From: Thalassiosira profunda | Lineage: Eukaryota; Bacillariophyta; Thalassiosirophyceae; Thalassiosirales; Thalassiosiraceae | Direction of reading: 5' to 3' | NCBI GenBank assembly: GCA_036939355.1 | Contig: JALLAP010000468.1 | Span: forward strand, 1 to 12,919 | DNA length: 12,919 bases | Shown here: positions 8,285 through 12,919 of the stretch, piece by piece | Numbering within the stretch: the first letter of the stretch is position 1 | Layout of the letters: the number at the start of each line of letters is the position of its first letter | The notes under the pieces: model-generated | The model's database searches: none | The model's input: the letters and a program-made list of their open reading frames with translations, nothing else | What the model was told of the DNA's origin: nothing | Translations under genes and position numbers: made by a program

Positions 8285-9858
8285 ATGGGCTGCGCGTCGT
8301 CCACGCAGGCGTACGCCGCCGAGAGCGGCACCGAGGCCGAGTACAAGGCCACGTTCGAGGAGAAGAAGGTCCTCGGGCAGGGCGAGTTTGGCGTCGTCAA
8401 GCTCGTCGTCAAGAAGAGCGCCCCGGACGAAGAGCTCGCGGTGAAGGTGCTCAACAAGGGCTTCGTCTTCAAGGACAACACGCTCTACGCCCCGATGAAG
8501 CCCGAGATCCTCGCCATGGAGATCGATATCCTGCGCAAGCTCGAGGGCAAGCAGTACAATATGGTGCTGGATTCCGTGTACGAGTCTTCGTCGAAGGTAT
8601 ATCTCGTGAGCGAGATGTGCGCTGGGTAAGTGTTGAAGCGTGTTGATCATTCGATGAGGTTGATGTCATTTGCCTTATCATCTATTGCAAATCATCAGTG
8701 GAGAGATGATGGAGTACACGAGCACGAACATGGCCGAGGGGCTGCGCACCGAAGATGTGAGCCGCATCGCCTACCAGCTGCTCTCGGCCGTAGCCCATTG
8801 CGAGCGCCACGATGTGTTGCATAGGGATATCAAACCCGAGAATATCATGTTCAAGGCGAACACCAAGACTGCCGAACTGCGTCTGATCGACTTCGGATGC
8901 GCCACAATGGACAAGGAAAAAGGCAAGGAACACTCTACGTTCGCCGGAACACCGTTCTACATCAGTCCCGAAATGTTTCAAAAGAAATACACGACAAAGA
9001 CCGACGTCTTCTCTGTCGGGGTGGTGTTGTACGTTCTCGTGGCCGGGTATCCCGCGGAATGTCTGCAGGCGGCGTTCAACCTTCTGCACAAAGCGAAGCG
9101 GGATCTCAAAACTCTTCCCGGAATGCCGGAGCACATGCCCGACACGTACTACGAGATGCTGGATAAGATGCTGATCTATCGCTGGAAGGGGCGCAAGAGC
9201 GCCAAGCAGCTGTTGGACGATGAGTTTGTTGTCTTTCACCAAGCGCTCCAAGGCAAGGAGACGACGAAGAAACGAGCGATGAAGAGGACGAAATCCGTGG
9301 TGCTGTCGGGTACCGGAGAGAAGGCCGCTATGGCGTTTGCCTTCGCGAAGTTCGAGCGGTCGGTGACAACCATCCTGGCTACGATGTTGGAGCGCGAAGA
9401 CATCGTATCACTTTTGTCGCAGGCAGAGGCGAAAGAGGGCGACGGCAAACTGGGAGTCATCTGCGTGAAGGATCTGAAGGCAATCCTCACGTCGATGGGG
9501 AAATCGGTATGGTACGTACCATATGCTCGTGCTTTGCTCATACGTGTATGATGCTCATCTTGTTCATTCTTCAATCATGCCGATTCAATGTCACACTATC
9601 TTCAGTGTGGCCGCCATTGAGAAGCAGAAGAGCGCGCATGTGTATGAGGACTACTCGTACGACTACACTCTCGTGAAGCCATTCAGCGAAAAGCACGATG
9701 TAACGAAAGAGGATGATGATGTGGAGGTCGTGGAAAGCGATAAACGGCGTGCTTCCAGCATTTCCTTCGCTTCGACGAGGAAATTTACTACCGGGTCGAA
9801 GCGCAACATGCGCAAGACGTGGACAAAGAACCAATCGATTGCGATCAGGGGAATGTAA
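8285..9858 (+). CDS. CaMK/CDPK-like Ser/Thr protein kinase with N-terminal acylation signal (kinase 1)
   Basis: The exons are 8285-8625, 8699-9511 and 9606-9858. The introns are 8626-8698 (73 bp) and 9512-9605 (94 bp), both GT-AG. They encode 468 residues. The start MGCASS carries Gly2 and Cys3, the usual signal for N-myristoylation plus palmitoylation, so membrane attachment is likely. The paralogue at 10518 also starts MGC, which fixes this ATG over the frame open back to 8096. The kinase domain spans about 28-295: glycine loop LGQGEFGVV (30-38), Lys54 in LAVK, CAGGEM hinge (112-117, spanning the first splice), HRDIKPEN (155-162), DFG (178-180), GTPFYISPE (197-205) and DVFSVGVVLY. All catalytic residues are present. 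The C-terminal part (about 310-395) holds one degenerate EF-hand-like segment (GDGKLGVICVKDLKAIL), not the four canonical EF-hands of a CDPK. A Ser/Arg-rich basic tail ends the protein. The substrate is unknown. Confidence 0.92.
8730..9110 (+). repeat. Kinase-core tract of 381 bp identical to 10992-11372
   Basis: Reading base by base, 8730-9110 and 10992-11372 show no difference (constant offset 2262). The tract encodes residues 125-251 of kinase 1, from after the hinge through the HRD, DFG and activation-loop motifs. Mismatches appear at once on both sides (8725, 8729, 9111, then more frequently), and the introns and exon 1 diverge. Confidence 0.9.
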
Positions 9859-10517
9859 ACAGTGTGAGAAGAAAGGGGTCATTGGCTCCAGAGATTTGAG
9901 TGCATATTATTTCTGGTCGAGGCAATTTTGTAATAATTTGGCAGAGAGGTCAACCGATCTCTCTGATTTTTGTGACCTCGGGAAAGGCTCTATTTTGTAG
10001 GGGAATTTATCGAAACTACGATACTAGCATCAATTTTAGCAGTGCAGCGGTGCTCGGTGCCAATTGTGAAAGATCCCTCGAGATGAACTCCACAAAGTCA
10101 CCATTCCTGCGGGCGTTCCACCATTGATGGATACTCACAATAGGAAGATCCTCTGCTTCAACAGAGGGGAAACACTAACCAAGACTAAGACGGTAGACTT
10201 GGGTCGCGCAAAAGAGAACATACGAATTCCGACGTGTCTGACCTGGTGACAGCTCTTCCGGAAGACACGGTGTGACAGACGTGGCGTTTGGGGGGGCTTG
10301 CCTCGCCTCGCTTATCTCTTCATCAAGCGCAAACACCGCCCGCCTGAGAAGGCGCCCCCAACGCCCGCAGGCACAACACGAGCCGCTTGTGAGCAACAGG
10401 CGGGGCGGGGCTGGCGGGGCTGCAGGCCAGCGCCGCCGAGGTTGCAGAGGTAGTAGGTAGGCGTGCGCCCTGCACTTATTTCTCCAGTGGCGGCTGGATA
10501 CGCAAAACAACATATCA
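9859..10517. other. Intergenic region between the tandem kinases
   Basis: This 659-bp gap holds the 3' flank of kinase 1 and the promoter of kinase 2. Bases about 9890-10030 are relatively A/T-rich. Bases about 10398-10440 form a G-rich block with repeated GGGGC runs, about 80-120 bp upstream of the kinase 2 ATG. Short open frames here lack recognisable similarity. No RNA gene, transposon end or remnant kinase exon was found, so the tandem duplication is limited to the gene bodies as far as I can see. Confidence 0.6.
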
Positions 10518-12206
10518 ATGGGGTGCGGTCCTTCCAGACAGGCGTACGCCGCCGGGAGCGGCACCGAGGCCGAGTACAAGGCCGCGTTCGACGAGAAGAA
10601 GGTCCTCGGGCAGGGCGAGTTTGGCGTCGTCAAGCTTGTTGCCAAAACGGCCGAGCCGGACGACGCCGAGCTGGCAGTGAAGGTCCTCAACAAGGGATTC
10701 GTCTTCAAGGACAACGTGCTCTACACCCCGATGAAGCCCGAGATCTTGCAGATGGAGATTAACATTCTCCGAGAGCTGGATGGCAAGAATTTCAACCTCT
10801 CCATGGACTCGGTGTACGAGTCCTCGTCGAAGGTGTATCTTGTTACCGAGGTCTGCGCCGGGTGAGTTCACAGCATCACAGAACGAATGAACATATCACA
10901 TGCACTCTCATAATGCTCGCACTTATCTTGCCTACCCACTCCTCTCTGCTTAACTTTCAGCGGCGAGATGATGGAGTACACGAGCGCGAATATGGCCGAG
11001 GGGCTGCGCACCGAAGATGTGAGCCGCATCGCCTACCAGCTGCTCTCGGCCGTAGCCCATTGCGAGCGCCACGATGTGTTGCATAGGGATATCAAACCCG
11101 AGAATATCATGTTCAAGGCGAACACCAAGACTGCCGAACTGCGTCTGATCGACTTCGGATGCGCCACAATGGACAAGGAAAAAGGCAAGGAACACTCTAC
11201 GTTCGCCGGAACACCGTTCTACATCAGTCCCGAAATGTTTCAAAAGAAATACACGACAAAGACCGACGTCTTCTCTGTCGGGGTGGTGTTGTACGTTCTC
11301 GTGGCCGGGTATCCCGCGGAATGTCTGCAGGCGGCGTTCAACCTTCTGCACAAAGCGAAGCGGGATCTCAAATCTCTTCCCGGAATGCCGGAGCACCTGC
11401 CGGACACGTACTATGATATGCTAGATAAGATGCTGACCTATCGCTGGAAGGGGCGTGCGAGTGCGGCTGAAATGTTGGAGGACGAGTTTGTCGTCTTTCA
11501 TCAAGCGATAGAGGGCCTAGGGGTGAGGTCCGTAGTGTTGTCGGGCACCGGAGAGAAGGCCGCAGTCTCTTTCGCCTTCGCCCAGTTCTCGCGGTCTGGT
11601 AAGTCTATCGTTGTCTACTTTTGGTATCCTCTCCAGGCAGTTGCCAACCACTTGCTTCTCGACGCACCCTCCAAGTCACCGCAATTTTGGCCACCACGAT
11701 GGACAGGGGTGGCATACTCTCAATCATCTCTTTTGCTGAGAGCTACAGTCTGGACCGGAAGCTCGGCGTTATCAAGGTGAAGAATCTCAAGTTGATTCTT
11801 TCGTCTATGGGCAAGCACGATGTGTGAGTATCTCTTTCGTACCTCTTTCGTACTGCACTCTTCTCAATCTCTTCGCATTCTCATGGCTACATCCCCCACA
11901 ACCTTTAGCGTGTCTGCCATTGAACAGCAGAAGAATGCGCGAGCCTACAACGATTACCCCTACGAGTACACACTCCTTGTGGCAGCTACGACGCCGATGG
12001 TTCCTCCAAGTCCACAAGGAGCACAAGGAGCGTCCAGAGAAGTTCAGTNTTGTGGCAGCTACGACGCCGATGGTTCCTCCAAGTCCACAAGGAGCACAAG
12101 GAGCGTCCAGAGAAGTTCAGTCGTAAAGATGGTTACTGGTGACACATCTGCCGTGCTGTGCGCTTCGGACAGGGTGATGAGGAATAGACGGAGGCGATAT
12201 GTATGA
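10518..12206 (+). CDS. CaMK/CDPK-like Ser/Thr protein kinase, tandem paralogue (kinase 2); C-terminus uncertain
   Basis: The exons are 10518-10861, 10961-11598, 11676-11823 and 11909 to the end. The introns are 10862-10960 (99 bp), 11599-11675 (77 bp) and 11824-11908 (85 bp), all GT-AG. Splicing yields a protein colinear with kinase 1: MGCGPS acylation start, LGQGEFGVV loop, LAVK lysine, CAGGEM, HRDIKPEN, DFGCA, GTPFYISPE, and the degenerate EF-like LDRKLGVIKVKNLKLIL. The middle intron has no counterpart in kinase 1; it falls between FSRS and VTAILAT. A basic segment of about 11 residues present in kinase 1 (KETTKKRAMKR) is missing. The last exon crosses the N at 12049 between two identical 72-bp copies. 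Read literally, the frame stays open to the TGA at 12204-12206 (475 residues). With the duplicate counted once, it stops at the TAA at 12124-12126 (424 residues). Neither tail clearly matches kinase 1, so the true end is unresolved. Confidence 0.87.
10992..11372 (+). repeat. Second copy of the identical 381-bp kinase-core tract
   Basis: This is the partner of 8730-9110, in the same orientation and wholly inside exon 2 of kinase 2. The two copies lie in tandem 2262 bp apart. Confidence 0.9.
11832..11853. repeat. 11-bp tandem repeat in kinase 2 intron 3
   Basis: CTCTTTCGTAC occurs twice without spacing (11832-11842 and 11843-11853), just downstream of the donor site. It is absent from the equivalent intron of kinase 1, consistent with free intron drift. 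Confidence 0.85.
11977..12121. repeat. 72-bp direct duplication around a single N (unmerged contig overlap) in kinase 2
   Basis: Bases 11977-12048 and 12050-12121 are identical 72-mers separated by the N at 12049. This is the same length and layout as at 5654. It lies in the last exon of kinase 2 and determines which stop codon is used. Confidence 0.93.
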
Positions 12207-12574
12207 AACATCGAGTTGGTCGCCGTTCGGGTTGGACAGAAAGTCGGACCGAGCTCATTTTTGCATACAGAGAGTTCGAGAGAGTCCGCGCAGTACGCAG
12301 TTTTGGGACGAAGCACTTTGGGACGAAGCTTCCTCCACTTCTTTTGATGGACAACCCCACCCTTCACGTTTTGCACTCGATGTTGATTGATTTTGTGTAA
12401 CCATTTTTGACCTATCCTTGGCAACCACCCTTCCTGCATTGCCCAGTAGGTTGCAGGCATCTTTCACCCCAACCGCTGGCCGACAGCAATATCTCTTTCC
12501 TATCTTCTTCTGAATCTGTTTTGGCCTTTCTTTTGCAATGCACACCCCCTGTCGCTCTGCTTGAGCTCGGTCTC
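12207..12574. other. Convergent intergenic region between kinase 2 and the Mpv17-like gene
   Basis: About 368 bp between the TGA at 12204-12206 and the Mpv17-like stop, or about 448 bp if kinase 2 ends at 12126. A 13-bp direct repeat TTTGGGACGAAGC occurs at 12302-12314 and 12317-12329. No other gene or RNA was recognised. Both flanking genes end here, so it probably contains two 3' UTRs. Confidence 0.6.
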
Positions 12575-12919
12575 TCATACCTCATCCGCCACTTCCTCGG
12601 CCTTGTTCAACTTCAACGAAAGGAAGATGCTCCAAAAGAAGAACACCACGTTCAGAAACAGCACTCGCAGTATCGGAGGGCAGAAGGCAATGTTCACCGC
12701 AGTGGCCGGCACCCATAGCTTCCAATTGGCCAACATCGTGTCCACGTAATCGTCGTCGAGTTGTTGCTTGATCTCCTCCGTCGATTTCCCCTCGAGGAAG
12801 CCCAAGAAACCAAAGATCAACACTGTAAAAATGGGCGCCTGGACGAACTGATCGATGACCACTTTGATCCCCGTAGTGGCCGTGAACGGATCGTCCGTGG
12901 GCGGGAGCGCACCGTCCAG
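12575..12919 (-). CDS. Mpv17/PMP22-family membrane protein, C-terminal part (5' end beyond the window)
   Basis: The frame runs from the window's right edge to the TGA at 12577-12575, 114 codons in view, with no ATG visible, so the gene continues beyond the edge. The visible sequence is the family's conserved C-terminal half: IKVVIDQFVQAPIF, then GKSTEEIKQQLDDDYVDTML, then the signature ANWKLWVPATAVNIAFCPPI followed by RVLFLNVVFFFWSIFLS. Two hydrophobic segments fit the membrane helices. Members sit in peroxisomal, mitochondrial inner or plastid membranes; the sequence here cannot tell which. The last residues (KLNKAEEVADEV) are charged. The gene is convergent with kinase 2. Confidence 0.92.
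   Translation of the reverse strand: MDGALPPTDDPFTATTGIKVVIDQFVQAPIFTVLIFGFLGFLEGKSTEEIKQQLDDDYVDTMLANWKLWVPATAVNIAFCPPILRVLFLNVVFFFWSIFLSLKLNKAEEVADEV

Noticed and set aside
10272..10460. Possible small gene of about 62 codons upstream of kinase 2
   Set aside because: The translation is Arg/Gly/Ala-rich low complexity from a GC-rich promoter-like block. There is no conserved motif.
9859..10517. Transposon or duplicated gene remnant between the kinases
   Set aside because: No terminal repeats, target-site duplication, reverse transcriptase/transposase motif or kinase exon fragment could be seen.

Overview
The window is nuclear DNA from a eukaryote. It carries spliced genes with short GT-AG introns (73-186 bp), nucleus-encoded mitochondrial proteins with targeting leaders, and eukaryote-only families (TSR1, Yippee, Mpv17/PMP22, N-acylated CaMK/CDPK-type kinases). 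Gene density is high, several genes are GC-rich, and the kinases resemble CDPKs. I infer a unicellular alga or other protist, possibly a stramenopile. The species cannot be read from the sequence.

Layout, left to right: (1) TSR1-like 40S ribosome maturation factor, plus strand, missing only its extreme 5' end (2-3100). (2) Convergent to it, 55 bp away, an unnamed protein with a KCTD-type BTB domain, a coiled coil and a cysteine-rich module (3156-4004, minus). (3) A mitochondrial ribosomal protein, probably mL40 (4256-4894, minus), divergent from (4) mitochondrial elongation factor Ts (5137-6286, plus). These two mitochondrial translation genes share a 242-bp upstream region. (5) A three-exon Yippee-family zinc protein with long Ser/Pro-rich extensions (6691-7902, minus), divergent from (6) an MGC-starting protein kinase (8285-9858, plus, three exons). 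(7) A tandem paralogue of that kinase (10518-about 12206, plus, four exons). (8) The 3' end of an Mpv17/PMP22 membrane protein gene (12575-12919, minus, running off the window).

Three single-N positions (5654, 6345, 12049) each lie between two copies of a 72-bp segment. Two pairs are identical and one is nearly so. This is the mark of overlapping contigs joined without merging the overlap. The joins artificially frameshift EF-Ts and leave the C-terminus of the second kinase uncertain.

The most interesting biology is the kinase pair. Exon 1 is clearly diverged and the introns look unrelated, yet 381 bp of the catalytic core read as identical, which suggests gene conversion or assembly collapse. 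One paralogue also has an intron that the other lacks. The BTB/coiled-coil/Cys-rich protein is the gene I can least assign to a known family. I saw no mobile element, CRISPR array, rRNA or tRNA.
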